Shown piece after piece: positions 23,730 to 35,999 of a DNA stretch of 64,000 nt (position 1 is the stretch's first letter; the number at the start of each line of letters is the position of its first letter). A program made the translations under genes and the position numbers. Source of the stretch: Thereva unica (taxonomy: Eukaryota > Arthropoda > Insecta > Diptera > Therevidae); contig OX465283.1 in assembly GCA_949987705.1 (NCBI GenBank), positions 160,719,850 to 160,783,849 of the forward strand, read 5' to 3'. Below the pieces are notes generated by a model. The model saw nothing but the letters and a program-made list of their open reading frames with translations. It searched no databases and was not told the origin of the DNA.

Positions 23730-24920
23730 TTAAACGATTTTATAAAAATATTCAAATGTTTTATCTTGTCGTGGACGCGCGTTATGTAACGAGAATCGAA
23801 AATCATTATTTTCTATGTACAAAATTTTGATGAATCCCGCTCGTGACATAAGCCAATTTGAATATGCCCTGAAACCTACATATTTCAGATTTCCGAATTT
23901 TTACACACAGCGACGTTATGTCACACGCGAGTTTTAAATTTGAAAAGCCAGGTGCCGTGCCGGTCCGATTTCCGTCGTTTTATGTCAACAGAAAAAGCGG
24001 AAGATTTTGGTTTGTTTTTTTTCGATTTAGCATTTTTGATTCCCTCTGGTGGGGCTTTTACTGCATCGTTAATGGAGTCGATGCAGCTTCTTTAGGTTTT
24101 ATTATTTACAGAATGAATAATTTAATTCTAGTTTCGGGTGTTAGCATAATAAACGAGATTATATTTAAAGTGTAGTGTAGTAGGTGAAAACTTTCATACC
24201 TTTGACAGGTTTCGCCTGTTGATTGTCTATTTTCTTCGAATTCGAAATCCGAAATTTCAGGGATTGCACTTCAAATTCGTAATTTTGTTTTTAAAAACTT
24301 CATTGTACGGCCTTGACAAATATTCCTTCACTAAGATGGGTTTGTGCAAACAATAATTTGTACTAGTACAAGGATCGATAGTTTTGTCCCATACTATATC
24401 GGCCTCTTTTTCGGCAGGTTATTACCAACGCTCTATGGGACATTGAATATGAATGTTCAATCAAGACTAATGGTTTCCTATGGTTTATATAAAAGAAATT
24501 GTTTCGAAAGTTTGTTTGATTTTATTTTAGATTTCGCGTGACTAATATTGAAAATATAAAAATATTGAGTGGTGCCTCTTTGTTTCAATATTATTAGAGT
24601 ACCTTAGCTCAGATTAAGTAATTTTTTTGATACTAAAGCTCTCTGTATTGGTGCATACTTCCTACATTTGTTTATGGTATGTTGCAAAATAACAATTTTA
24701 AAGAATGAAGTTGAAATCTTCGATTCCAAAGAAAAAAATTAAAATAACATGATTTTGAAATAAGATTCAACATTTGTACAAAGTGAATTTTAAGTGACTT
24801 GTTGTGCTGTTCCCGTGAGAGTTTCATCTGAAGAAAACTTCATAAATCTTGTTAACTTAATATATGTACATAGGTGTGTATCATAAAGATTGAACCTTTT
24901 ATCCAGCGGAACAATAAATA
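23730..24920. other. Intergenic DNA, no gene recognised
   Basis: Short frames, no recognisable repeat or motif. Confidence 0.4.
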
Positions 24921-24930
24921 ACTCCAATAT

Positions 24931-25364
24931 TTACCCTGCTTATGACTAGGCTCAACCCAAGTTCAACATATGTTAAACCCAGTCATAAAGGGGGGTCGAG
25001 TTGAAACTGGGTCCAGTCAACCCGACTCAGTTCTCCTTCCTTAGTCCCTTCATATACTCGGATTGAGCTGTAATTGGGTTGGAGTGACATTTGCTTTGTT
25101 TGTTTACCCTCCGTGAAGTCCGCCTTCTGCGTAAGTTTTGTGCTCTGTGTTTCTGCTTTCACAGGAATAAAAAATTATATTTCGTTTTGTTTTTTTACCT
25201 ATCTAGTATAAAAAGAATTTCACACAAAAAATTTGAGGTTAGGTTTTGATTTCAGTTTAACTCTATTCGAACCCAAAAGTGAACTCAACTCAACATCATA
25301 TACGGTGGTCGAAATTTTAACTTAACGCTGACTCATATTTTCAACCTAGTCATAAACGGGGTAA
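24931..25364. repeat. Inverted-repeat-ended element
   Basis: Left 'ttaccctgcttatgactagg' is matched inverted by 'cctagtcataaacggggtaa' on the right with two mismatches. An internal 'cccagtcataaagggg' is a third related piece. No clear target duplication or coding capacity, so it is a putative MITE. Confidence 0.55.
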
Positions 25365-25389
25365 TTGAAGATTTATTTCCTCTGTTCGC

Positions 25390-27750
25390 ATTCTTCTTTT
25401 TATTGTTTAGGGCGCCTTGTCTCAACCCCGTCGTTAAAAGCCTTCCAGGTTAAGGTTTCTAATATAGCCTAAAATTTATTTAGGGTTCCTATCCCAAATC
25501 TCCACGGGAACAGGGAAGTCGTAATGGAGGAGACTCAAGCCTCACAGTCGCACAGCAAGGGCTGCGTAGTTCCGGGAGTTATCCCGCAGAACCGACAACG
25601 ACAATCAACTACCGGTCTTATTCCGCTTAGAAGATAATTGAGCGAACAGTGTTATTATTTTTAGCTCCCACCTCTTGAAATTTAAAAGTTTGCTCGCTTT
25701 TGCTTTATCGATTTGAATGAAACTTTTAGCTTGCGGAGTGCCCTGGGTCTTTGTCCAGCTATGAAGAAACAGATGGTCGACCTTATTCTTGATGCCCGTT
25801 CTTACGTGGCACCTTCCTAAGCTGCGAAAAGATTCCGGACCGACAAGTGTGGGCTTTACCCCTACTCTAGCCAGGCTGTCGGCAATTTCATTACAAATGT
25901 GACCTTCGTGGCCCTTAATCCACATCAGCTCAGCATTGCTGTTCCTTCTGAGGGACTCCAGAAGTAGGAGACAACCTAGGACAGTCTTTGATGATACCCT
26001 GTGAGATTTAATGGTCAACAGGACAGCTTGACTGTCCGAGAAGACAACAATGTTGGAGCTATTTGGAGATCTATCAATAAAAGTTTAAGCACACACCTGG
26101 ATGGCAAGCACCTCAGCCTGAAAATCCATGAGGGTAGTGGTCAGAGCCATGGATATTTTGCTCTTTGGGTCAAATACCCCAGCCCTAATACATTATCGGT
26201 TTTGGAACAGTCCGAGTAAAGATAAAAAATGCCCTTACAACGGGCGAACACCGACCGTAATTGAAACATACATATACCGTGGTTACATTGCATTCCGAAA
26301 AGTATTCCAACTGAAATCTTTCTGAAAATGCATATAACCACAGTAATAGTCCTGTGCCTTGTTTCGGGTTTCAGAAGGCTGTTCACCACACACGCACACA
26401 ACCGATGGGTATACATTTTTTAAAAAAATAAACGAAAAAAAATTGGTTCAAATTTGCCCTCGTATGGCCGTGTGTACAGCTCAGTTCTTGGCCATTTAAA
26501 TCTTTTGGTCAAGTTTCGGAATTTGTGGTCCCCTATGTGCTCCCATTAAAAATGATTAAAAAATTTACGGCCATCAATGTGCAGCCAAGCGGCCAGTTTT
26601 GGCCCGTTGTAAGGCCAAATGAAAAATAATCCAGATGGTCTCCTGGACTAAAGAAGAATAGCTCCGATAGACGCATCGGCTCTGCCAGAGCCACCTTCGC
26701 TACTAGGTGCAGCAGAGGAATGTACAGTAGGGCCTCCGTAACCGCAATCGGACAGCTGCTTTTAGCACCCGTGATTCCAAGACAGACCAATCTTTGCACC
26801 TTTGCCAGCTTAATAGTTTAAAGATAACACGCGCATATGCATAATATAGGTTGTCCTGTTTTCGAGGACTTCATTCCTATTGTAAACCGGTGGGCAGATA
26901 CCTCCACCGATCCATTGTTAGGTTCTAAGGCCAGTTCAGGGTCAGATACTTGAGGGCCCGGGAAACCAGTGCTCATTAACAGCTTAGTATCGCTGGTGTT
27001 CTCTGTAAAGGACCCTTCAGAAGTCTTGAAGAAGACAAAGCCATTGGAGTGACCCTTAGACAAGACTTTGTGTAACCTTGTGGAGGCTGGAAGCTTCTAT
27101 ATTTTTGGCAGTAGGCTTTCCATGACCTTTAGATGTTCTCAAAACTTGGTGAGGTTTTTTTTGTAGAGATCCCAGTTGCCCGAAACCTTAGCCCTATTAA
27201 AATAGTTTTCTGACTTCTCCCCTTCCCCTTTCATACTTCGGCTGGTACTTCGGTTAGGCAGGCTCTTCTCCAGGGAGATGGGCCAAAGCTATGATAATCC
27301 TGGGCATTACTACGTCTCCGGGCAGTACTACCTCCGCCTCCACCAGATCTTTGGATATGAACTGCGAAAGAGACACGTAGGTTAAACTTCCCTATGAGCA
27401 GTGCTCTTCTGGAGCAGTTATGTTCCCTAGAGTAGATCAGTCTGTCAGCATTAGTACCTACTGAAGCCACATATCTGGGTAAGCTTCATATTGAAAGCAG
27501 TGCTCATTTCCTTAGAGGATTATATCCCCCCCTCCCCCTTTTGAGGGGCCTTTTTGAGCTGCGGAGGTCTCCGCCCTAAGGACTGGAGTGATTGTTTTAG
27601 GGTAACCGCTCTAGCTGTAACGGAAATATAGGAAGCATTTATTCCCAGAGCTACTTCCCCGCCGATTCCATCAGCAACACCAGCCCCTCTGGAGGCTATG
27701 TGGTTGTTTGCGTCGGATGGTGTAGAATTAGTCCTTGCTTCAGCCACCTT
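25390..27750 (-). pseudogene. RNase H-bearing LINE, decayed
   Basis: Reading from high to low coordinates, the minus strand shows S-E-G-S-F-T-E-N-T-S-D-T and F-P-G near 27000, at the endonuclease/RT junction of I- and R1-like LINEs. It then shows Q-R-L-V-C-L-G-I-T-G-A (RT C-terminus, 26799-26533), and a RNase H domain with L-M-W-I-K-G-H-E-G-H and N-E-I-A-D-S-L-A (25605-26018). A Cys-rich C-R-F-C-G-I end follows near 25590. Most of the RT is deleted and frames are broken. 27231-27750 contains additional frames that may be ORF1 or endonuclease remnants. Confidence 0.75.
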
Positions 27751-27799
27751 TAATGTTGAGATGGTGGAAGGGAGTCACTTCGTAAGAAGGTCCCCAACC

Positions 27800-28750
27800 A
27801 CCAGCCCACAGAGCAGACCCCTTTTCTTCCCGGAGCAGGCTGCTGCTATCTTCGGGGCTGCTGGTGATTAGTGCAACCAGGAGGAACTTCTTAAGAAACC
27901 CTGATTGTATTGGAAATCAAAATTAAAAAATATAACCAAGATGACCATTAATTAGTCCCATTAATCACAGAAAGCCTACGGCTTTCACAGATTATGAATT
28001 TTGTTGGCACAATTATGACATAAATCAAAATTGTAAAAAACACCATGAATAATACAAGCTACTTCCTATTAATGAGTTATAAAATTATATCATAGGAAAA
28101 CCAACCTCGGAGGACCACTACATAAATTAGTGAAACGTTTTTGCTTAGATGGAAACTTAACACTTGTAGAAAAAGGTAGTAGTAGTGATAACTAATTAAT
28201 GATGGTGATGGCGGGTAGTCCACTAAAAAATGTTTTGTTTTTTTGTAAGTTACCATAAAAATAGAAAGCGTCCACCGTAAGTTTGTGCATATAATAACTT
28301 TTTTCTCATTTTTGAACATAGGGAATATTCTTGGGATTAAAAAATGTGCAATTATTGTAGGACAATTGGTAACAATTTTCTCAGATGAGAACTTAAAAAT
28401 GTTTCAACTGCACAAAATTCGAGGTTAAATTCATATGTAAATATCTTCTCTACAATAATAATAAAAATAAAAAGGGTTATAAAATGAATTCTTCGATATA
28501 AATTATAAAAATCTAAATATTTTTACAATATGGGTCGATATTGTGAACAGGTACTTAAATAAAATCGTGCATTTTTACGGGAAAAATAAAAAAACATTAC
28601 ATCACTAATATAAAAAAACATTAACTATGGTCCCTACAAAATGTTCGATGTTTGGTTAAACCACTACGCAAACTCTACGCATTTTCATATTCTCAAGAGT
28701 TTCTCCCGGAAACTGACCCATGTTCAGCTTATACCGAAAAAGCTCTAGCA
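27800..28750. other. Intergenic DNA, no gene recognised
   Basis: 27800-27900 may still be LINE-derived. The rest is strongly AT-rich with no motif. Confidence 0.35.
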
Positions 28751-28759
28751 ACTTCTCTA

Positions 28760-28830
28760 ACTTGGTAGTGTAGGAGGTAAGGCGCCTGCCTGCGATCCCA
28801 GAGGTCCCAGGTGCGAACCCGGCAGCGCCA
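28760..28830 (+). mobile_element. tRNA-derived SINE head
   Basis: A box A-like sequence 'tagtgtaggagg' (28766-28777) and a box B-like 'ggtgcgaaccc' (28810-28820, one change from GGTTCGAANCC) are 32 bp apart. 'ggtaaggcgcctgcctgcga' and 'cccggcagcgcc' resemble a tRNA-derived sequence, but a full cloverleaf with acceptor stem does not close well. I therefore read it as a SINE promoter head rather than a tRNA gene. A T/C-rich tail follows to about 28920. Confidence 0.55.
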
Positions 28831-28933
28831 TGGTCCTACGCCTTTTCCATTTTCCCACCTACATAACTTTCCTTCTTTCTTCTTCCCTCCTTACATTCCT
28901 GATTGAGATGATCCTCCTCCTCCTGTCCTTCTG

Positions 28934-29885
28934 GGCCGGCGCTTGGACTTTTTGCGCCCGGTGCACTATGCCATATTGCGCCCCTAGGCATTTCATTTTG
29001 GATCGCTATGAAGGGTAATGGAAAAGGAAACAAACACTCGCTGGATGACTTTTGACATAAAAAAAAGCCTGCATAGGAGATTCACGAGAGCCAACAGCCA
29101 ACCAAAAAAAATCGGCTGAAAAAGTCTTTTACCCAGAAGGGAGTAAGAAAGGACGATGGTGTAGGCAGATTTTTTTGAACCAATTCGTTCGTTACGTTTT
29201 CCTTTTGCTAGGAGAAGAAAAGAAAGAAATATAGCAGAAAGGATAATTAAGATTAAAAATTGCAACAAGCCAAAGCATTCGGATGACGTTGGTTGGAAAT
29301 TTTGGCTCTTGGCTACTTTTCATCGAATTTTGGAATGGACGATTACAGCAGCTTTTTGTTGGCTGGCCCGTGTGAAACTGGATGGATTCTCGCCGCAAGG
29401 AATTTTGTTCCCCTCATTTCGTTCATTTACCTCTTTAAACAAATTTTGGAACAACATTTAAAACTCTACCGGCAGCGCCCTCCAGTTTATATCTACCACA
29501 GTATACAGCACTACACCATACAGAGCCAAAGCAACAATTTTTTCCTTTGTGTGAGTGGATATGGTGCTTTTTACAGAATTTTCAAAAAGCGCTCAAGAGT
29601 AAAAAACTCGAGTAAGATTTCTTGAGTAAAATTTCATGGAAATCTCGAAGCTAAAATCTCCTGCAAGTTTCTGCACGAGGAGAAGTAAAATTTCCCCGCT
29701 TTATCTTGCATAAGAAAGTACAGAGATAGAAATTGGGTAAAGTCTTGTAATTTCTTGCTTCTGTGGGAACACTTTTCCAAATTTATTTTAAATCTTAATT
29801 TCTGAAATTTTGTCCCCGCCCAATTGCGCCCGATGCCAGTGCACCATTTGCACATATGAAAGCGCCGCCCTTGCCTATCATAGCC
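28934..29885. repeat. Long copy of the GCGCCC-ended repeat
   Basis: Starts 'ggccggcgcttgg' and 'tatgccatattgcgcccc', ends 'caattgcgcccgatgccagt' and 'gcaccatttgcacatatgaa' 'agcgccgcc'. The ends match the 227-bp copy at 9049-9275 but enclose about 950 bp. No transposase motif was found inside. Confidence 0.55.
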
Positions 29886-30159
29886 TTCCTTAGTCCTTCC
29901 CCGCTTCACCAAAGCGCATGTCGTCGGTTGATTGATAAGATTCAACTCATTTCAGGAGGCATAACACTCCAGCGAGTTGTTTCTCGATACCCCGATGTCA
30001 AATGTCGTGATAGTAATGGCAGTTCTTCCTTCCTTCACTTCTTTCTCTTCACTATCTTCCAACTAGAGCTGCTGCTCGACATTGCACTCTATTTGAAAAA
30101 AAATTGATTGCCAACAGTATAAAGAAGCTTTCCCTGAACAATCAATTCTATTCTCTTCA

Positions 30160-30430
30160 ATAATAAATAGGAAACTTATGGAATATATTTAGATCGAAAA
30201 AATCAACTGGCGACTTCCTTGTATGCATAACAGAACACTTGCGCCAAAGCATTCATATATTAGATGAATCTGTCCTGGTTGCTTTCGATATCTGTAAGGC
30301 CTTTGATACAGTTTGGTGCTCTCCTCTATTGACGAAATTCCAACCGAAGTTCGGCTTAGGTGGAGTCTTTAACTGCCGGATGAAACCCCTTCTGGTTTAC
30401 CTGGTAGTCTGCCCGCGTCACAACCTTGGT
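30160..30430 (+). pseudogene. LINE reverse transcriptase fragment
   Basis: The plus strand encodes F-R-S-K-K-S-T-G-D-F-L, then V-L-V-A-F-D-I-C-K-A-F-D-T-V-W and L-L-T-K-F. These are the adjacent RT blocks before the catalytic site in jockey/CR1-like LINEs (A-x-D-I-x-K-A-F-D-x-V-W). The catalytic Y/F-A-D-D block is missing. Confidence 0.75.
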
Positions 30431-30439
30431 GGGGTGGTT

Positions 30440-31760
30440 AGCAAAATTCACTTGTTGCAAGAGGACACCGACGAGGCTGTCTCCCACCAACTCAGACGTT
30501 TACATCTCTTGCTCAGCCGGCTGCTTATAAAATGGACTCATACAGCATCCAACTGTTCGAAAGCGAGGTTTGCTGCCTCCTCCTCAAGTATCGTCCAGAC
30601 TCGTATCTATTATATCGAATCGTTCGCCGCTTACTAAGCTTACTACTAAACATTCCACCCACGACCAACGTGACCAGCGACCTAATTGACCTATCAGTAG
30701 AATTTCTAAAATTAATCACAGTTTTCTCAAATGCCAACAATATGAATAAAAATGGAAAAATTCAGCAACCGAAATGTGCAACCCAAGCCCAAACATAAAA
30801 AAAATGTCTAAAATCGATAAACAGAATACAAAGCTATTATGGCACAGGCGATATTTATTATATTTAATATTTATGAGAATGTATAAATAAAGCATTGTTT
30901 ATAGTGCCAACAAATCACAGATTGTTGTGCCAAAACACAGCAGGTTAATTAGGAGCGTCCGTCTCTAATCCATTAAAGCAGCCAAGTTACAAAACCCGGT
31001 GGCGATGAAAGAAGATTTGCGATCGACCTACTAACTGAGCCGAAAATCAAGTTTAAAAATTTTGTCAATAAAATCGGGAGAAGAAGAAATGCATAAAATC
31101 TCGGAAATGTCGGAAACATTTAGTTTCTCAACGACAAAAAATTGTTGTTGTCGTTTCTTCGTCACCATTGTTTGCACCTCTTGCCAGAAAAGATTTTGTG
31201 CATTGACCTCATCTTTGATGACAAACTCTGTTATATGAGAATGGACTGCCGAAGTCAATTGCACAATGCACAAATATTTCATCTAGCAGCAAATTAAGCG
31301 TAACTTTCTTCATAATCTGGAGATAAATTTAATTCCTTCTTTGGTTGAATGTAAAGCCCCCATACAATAGCTTACCATTATGATGCCACTATCCATAGTG
31401 TCCATTAATAGTCCATTGGACACGTTCCAAAATTAAGGGCAGACGGACGATAGTGCCTGAGCGATTCAGTCGATTGCAGTCGGTTAGAACAAACACAGTT
31501 TAATTAAAGTTTGTTTTTCAAAGGTGGCTAAAAATAACGTTTTTGTATTGTTCTCTTAGGCTGCTGTGTCGCGACGAGGGACCACTCCAAAGAAGATTAG
31601 GAGAGATTATTTATCTGTTCTGAGGCCTCGAAAACGAATTTAGTGTGACTGGACAAAGCACCATCGAAAGCTCAATCAAACACATTGGATGGCACCTTTT
31701 CCCGTAGCACAAGACTAGCCCGATAAGCCTGTCAACCTACAGACCCTATTTTGCGTATAT
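30440..31760. other. Intergenic DNA, no gene recognised
   Basis: Short frames only. 30525-30800 has an 88-codon frame that I do not recognise. Confidence 0.35.
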
Positions 31761-31770
31761 TGTACTACGA

Positions 31771-31850
31771 TCTAAAAGTTCGTTTATAAATAGAACAACT
31801 CTGTTGTAGAACAATTGTATGCAGTCAGCCTTTCCATACTCGTACACAGA
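31771..31850 (+). pseudogene. Jockey-like LINE C-terminal scrap
   Basis: The plus strand gives S-F-I-N-R-T-T-L-L-stop-N-N, then a S-A-F-P segment; it matches the R-T-T-R-L-W-N-N-L-P block at 4640-5154 with decay. Confidence 0.6.
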
Positions 31851-31854
31851 GTTA

Positions 31855-32060
31855 TAGATGAGTTAGTTAAGTTGCGTTAAGTTGAGTAACGAGATGGGTT
31901 AAGAGTGGAACTAAGAATAGGTTAAGAGTTGCGTTAAGAGCCGAGTTAAGAATTAAGTTAAAAGTTGTGTTAAGGAATGAGATGGTTAGAAATAAGTTCA
32001 ATTTAAGTTAAGTGTTGGGTTAAAAGTTGAGTTGAATTTTCAGTTGCATTGAATTAAGAA
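31855..32060 (+). repeat. Degenerate GTTAAG-rich tract
   Basis: About 20 occurrences of 'gttaag', 'gttgag' or close variants are spaced irregularly over 200 bp on the plus strand, then the complement 'cttaac' appears from 32077. Simple sequence of unknown origin. Confidence 0.6.
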
Positions 32061-32199
32061 ATGAGTGATTTTTAACTCTTAGCTTAACTTAGGTGAACTC
32101 TACTTAATTTAGCTCCCCGAGAAAAAAACATTAAGTTGACTAATTTTTCTTAAAAACACGCTCTACGCACTTTGTACGCATAGCAAAAAAAAATGCAGC

Positions 32200-32460
32200 T
32201 ACATGGGTATTTACCCTATCGCCACAGGCATGTCCGCTTCTGCCCAAGGTGTAAAAATCTAAAAATGTGCCCGCTAGAGGCATGCACGCTCCCAACACAA
32301 GCAGGCACGCTTCCGATAAAGACATGGACATTTATAAATGCATCCGCATTGGCATAGACCATTCTAAACGCGAGGATTGTTTTACCAAGCAGTCCCATAA
32401 CAACCACGTCCAATGCCGTTTAACCTACGCAATCCAACGATAACCCGGCACCCTTTATGG
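32200..32460 (+). repeat. Dispersed repeat, second copy at 49140-49400
   Basis: Shares 'cgccacaggc', 'gacatttataaatgc', 'atagaccattc', 'aaacgcgag', 'ttgttttac' and 'tgcaatc' like blocks with 49140-49400 in the same order. An old repeat of unknown class, direct orientation. Confidence 0.65.
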
Positions 32461-33184
32461 TCACCAATTGCCAGTTTTCTTCATCCTATAAAAATCCCCA
32501 ACTTCGATCCATAAAAGAGTGTAAACGTACCCTGCCTTGCTTGGGTGGCATACAAGCGATTTGACTATATGCGTGTGTGCCTTAACTAAACTCTAAACTC
32601 AACTTTTAAGCCAACTCAAGCAGATATATAAATGAAGGATTACCGTATATGATGAAAAATACTGAAAACGAAAATACTATTTTACAAAAACGACTATTGA
32701 TATAGTATGCCGCTAACTATGTCGTCAAGATGATCATGAATGAGTTTGAAATTCAAGACGTTGTTACAAAATTTCCAGAACCAAATCCTTCTTAAGAATT
32801 ATATAGAAACGCTGCGTTTAATGAAGATTTACGTACAGCTACACTTAAAAATTTAAGAGCAATTAAACTAACCGGTTGTCGGTTTGAAAGCGCTATGTAC
32901 TGTTTCCGAACGAGACGCGTATAGTCAAAAGTGTTTTTGTGTGTCAAAACATAACACTGTTATGAAAATCGAACCATATATGTTTTTTGAGTTGCTAATT
33001 ACGAAAATCAGGTCTCGCGGTCCTAAAACATAGGCTTCATCCTTAAAAATGCAACAAAAAGCACCAACAGGTTCTTTCACGATAATTTTCAATGAAAACA
33101 GTTTTTCCAGTATTTATTTCCAAAAGTGGTTGATTTATAACAAATGAAGCCAAATTTTATGATAAGGGATAATCCTAAGGCCGG

Positions 33185-33590
33185 GTGCCCTCTATAGTGA
33201 TGTGGCAGTGGTGTGACAGTGGTGTCTCAGTGGCGTGGCGGTCTAATGGCAAAAGCGAAAATTTAATCCTCTACAATCAAATTAAATAGCGCATATTGAA
33301 GTGGGAGGTGCGATGGTGTGGCATCTGGCAAGTGGTGTGGCATCACTTGATTGCCACTAGTCTTCGATAAGTTTAATTTTTGAATGGTAAGTGACAATGG
33401 ATGCCACTTCTCGTTAGTAATAAGACGATGTTGAATCTTTTACGCGATACGATGCTTGCCATTTCGATGAGCGCTTAATAATTTCAATGCCACTACATCA
33501 CCATTCTACTAACGCACCACTTTGTTTCCGCATTTGGTCGTCGACCACGCCACTGCCAGACCACTTCAACACGACACCTTCGCCTATAAA
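33185..33590. repeat. Degenerate inverted-repeat element
   Basis: 'agtggcgtggcggtc' on the left is mirrored by 'gaccacgccactgcc' on the right, with further 'gtggtgt' and 'acaccac' motifs in each flank. Candidate MITE, no clear target duplication. Confidence 0.45.
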
Positions 33591-33599
33591 CAAGGAAGT

Positions 33600-35220
33600 T
33601 ATCTGCTTTTATTAAATAAAGTACTCGTAGCAGTTCCAAGATTTAAATTTCTTTTGGATTATATCAAATCAGTGCTTTAGTCAAAGGTCCTTGGAACACC
33701 TTCAATAAAAACGTGGCTTTTCAAGATTATCCTAGACGTACTTTGAAGAATTGTGCCCCTCAAGTTACAGATGATACATATTATGTACATACATATATCA
33801 TACGTCCGAAAGTTCAGTTTTCGTTTACTGCAATCTGGCTACTGATCTCCCTTATCGAAACATTGCTTTGATCCACTTAGAGCTGAAAACATCTCTTTGT
33901 TATCGCTTAAAGACTTACATTGCAAGGATGTAGCAAGCCAAATCAGTATTGGCTCCTGTATAGGTCATCTATCTATCTGATGGAATAATGTCTTGCATCA
34001 ATTAGTTAGTTAATGATAAAACTCAATAGGGATTCGCGTTTTTTTAACATTAGGTTTCTAGGCGATTTAATGCCTTTTATTGTAGAAGGGTGGCCTAACA
34101 ATGTCCATATATTCCACTGTAGTTGATAAGCCTATTTCTATTTCAATATATCGTTCATGTATACTCAGCTGGGCTGGGACAGTTTTTTCACAACTCCTGC
34201 AATTGTACAGTCTACTTAAGGCTGACCGCTTTATATATACTAACACTAGCACTAGTTTTCAGCTCAAGTTCCCAACTTTTTCCCTCTAATATAATAATAA
34301 TTATTAACTTTTGTACAAAACTAACAAAACAAATGTGTATTAATAAAATTTAGAAATTAGAAAACTTTCAGTAGCAAATTTTGAAAACTGAAAAAACTTC
34401 ACATTAAAATTAAAATGTAACAATAATAATTTTTATTAAGTTTCGATATCAGTTGGAGAATTCTGCAATAGATGGTTAAACAAATAATTAAACTTTTTTA
34501 TAAGTTGCTCTTTCTCATCGTTATTCGTTATTTTTTATCCATATGTTGTTTTGATCACTTCGCCTAAAAATAAAAACAATTAATCATAATAAAAAATATA
34601 ATAATATGAAATTATAATTTCGTTATCGTTTATAACCAGCACTAAGTTTGTCATTCATTAAGAACTCTTATCACTGAACCAAAATCTCCTAAATGGAAGC
34701 CTCGCTTCCTTCCTCGCACAAATCAAAAACATTATTTTTGAGCAATCAGCTACTTACGACCACCCAAAAGATCCAAAATCTGTGACGAACAGTCAACAAC
34801 TGAATTTGATTTCAAATCCGAACAAAAACTTGATGAATTTGTTATTTTTGGGTGCGTTCATTCCACACTAGATTCGGAAGCTGTGAGCTTGATACGCAAG
34901 ATGATGTAGATAAGTCAATATACAGATTGGGAGTCTATCGCCCAGAAACTAAACAGCCCAGCTAAACGTGGACATTCCGCAAACGCAGCAATAACCAGCT
35001 CCCACTGGACCATTTCATTAGGTTTCACCACTGTCACACCTAAACGAAAATGAAAGTTCGGCGTATCCACCATAAATTATGTAGAGGCGGTTTGTTGGAA
35101 TCATTCGTTGTTCTCTCATAGTCGACACAAGCTGGGTCCAGTCGAACGTAAGAAAGTCCGATGAGAATTCCGATCTTTCGAAATTAGTAGTGACTCACAA
35201 TAGTCAATACAATAGACGTT
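33600..35220. other. Intergenic DNA, no gene recognised
   Basis: AT-rich, short frames only; nothing recognised. Confidence 0.4.
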
Positions 35221-35289
35221 GAACTGCAGGGAAACTATTTACTAAATTTTGAATTATTACTACAATTTTTATCTAAGAGAAATATGAAA

Positions 35290-35940
35290 CTTTTGTTCGA
35301 AATATATTTTATCCGTAGCTTCCCTGCACCCCCAAATGAAGGAGTTTTGAGGAAAATTTTGATTTTTGATGATTTTTGGGGGTGGTCATATTTCTCTTCG
35401 GATAATCAGAATTCGCGTGAAAAAATGGTTATTTAGCTACAAGTCCAAGTTGAGCAAGGGGAGGTTTTCGTGAAAATAGTTTGGAGTAAAAGTTGCTCAA
35501 CTTACCATCCTTCAAGTTGAGCAGCTTTTGCACAATAAATTCACCCCCACCCACTCATACCCTAGTATGGGTGGGGGTTTTCGAATGGCAACCCCAATTT
35601 TTTCACGGATTCTGATTCTCCCAAGAGAAGATGAAAAATTGTGCTATCCGAAGCCCCCCTGCACCCCCAAAAATAATCAAAAATCAATATTATACCCAAA
35701 AATCCTTCATTTTGGGGCACAAAGAATTTTCGGATAAAAATTTTTTGAACCAAAGTTTCATATTTCTCGTAGGACAACCAGAATCCGCGAGAAAAAATTG
35801 GGTTGCCATTTAAAATTTTAGATTCACCCCCACTCCAGGGGGTGAGTGGAAGAGGGTGAGTTTTGTGTGGAAACGATCCTGCCTTCCAAGTTGAGCAACT
35901 TTTGCTCCAAACTTTTCCAACGAAAACCTCCCCTTCAGGA
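35290..35940. mobile_element. Foldback-like element with nested inverted repeats
   Basis: 'aaggggaggttttcg' and 'aaaagttgctcaactt' on the left (35457-35505) recur inverted as 'aagttgagcaacttttgct' and 'cgaaaacctcccctt' (35889-35936). 'gatttttgggggtg' near 35380 mirrors 'cacccccaaaaataatc' near 35665, and 'ccaatttttt' mirrors 'aaaaaattgg' within the core. A long minus-strand open frame here (35562-35990) is a by-product of the repeat and has no known domain. Confidence 0.55.
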
Positions 35941-35999
35941 AATATCGTACCGTTGCCGGACTTGCGCCGAGCCAGGTATAATTTCTGCATCTACCCCAT

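Noticed and set aside
28760..28830. Possible tRNA gene
   Set aside because: Box A and B are present, but stems do not form a proper cloverleaf. A SINE head is more likely.
35562..35990. 142-residue minus-strand open frame, the longest non-Tweedle frame in its area
   Set aside because: Runs through nested inverted repeats, no known domain and no splice or promoter evidence.
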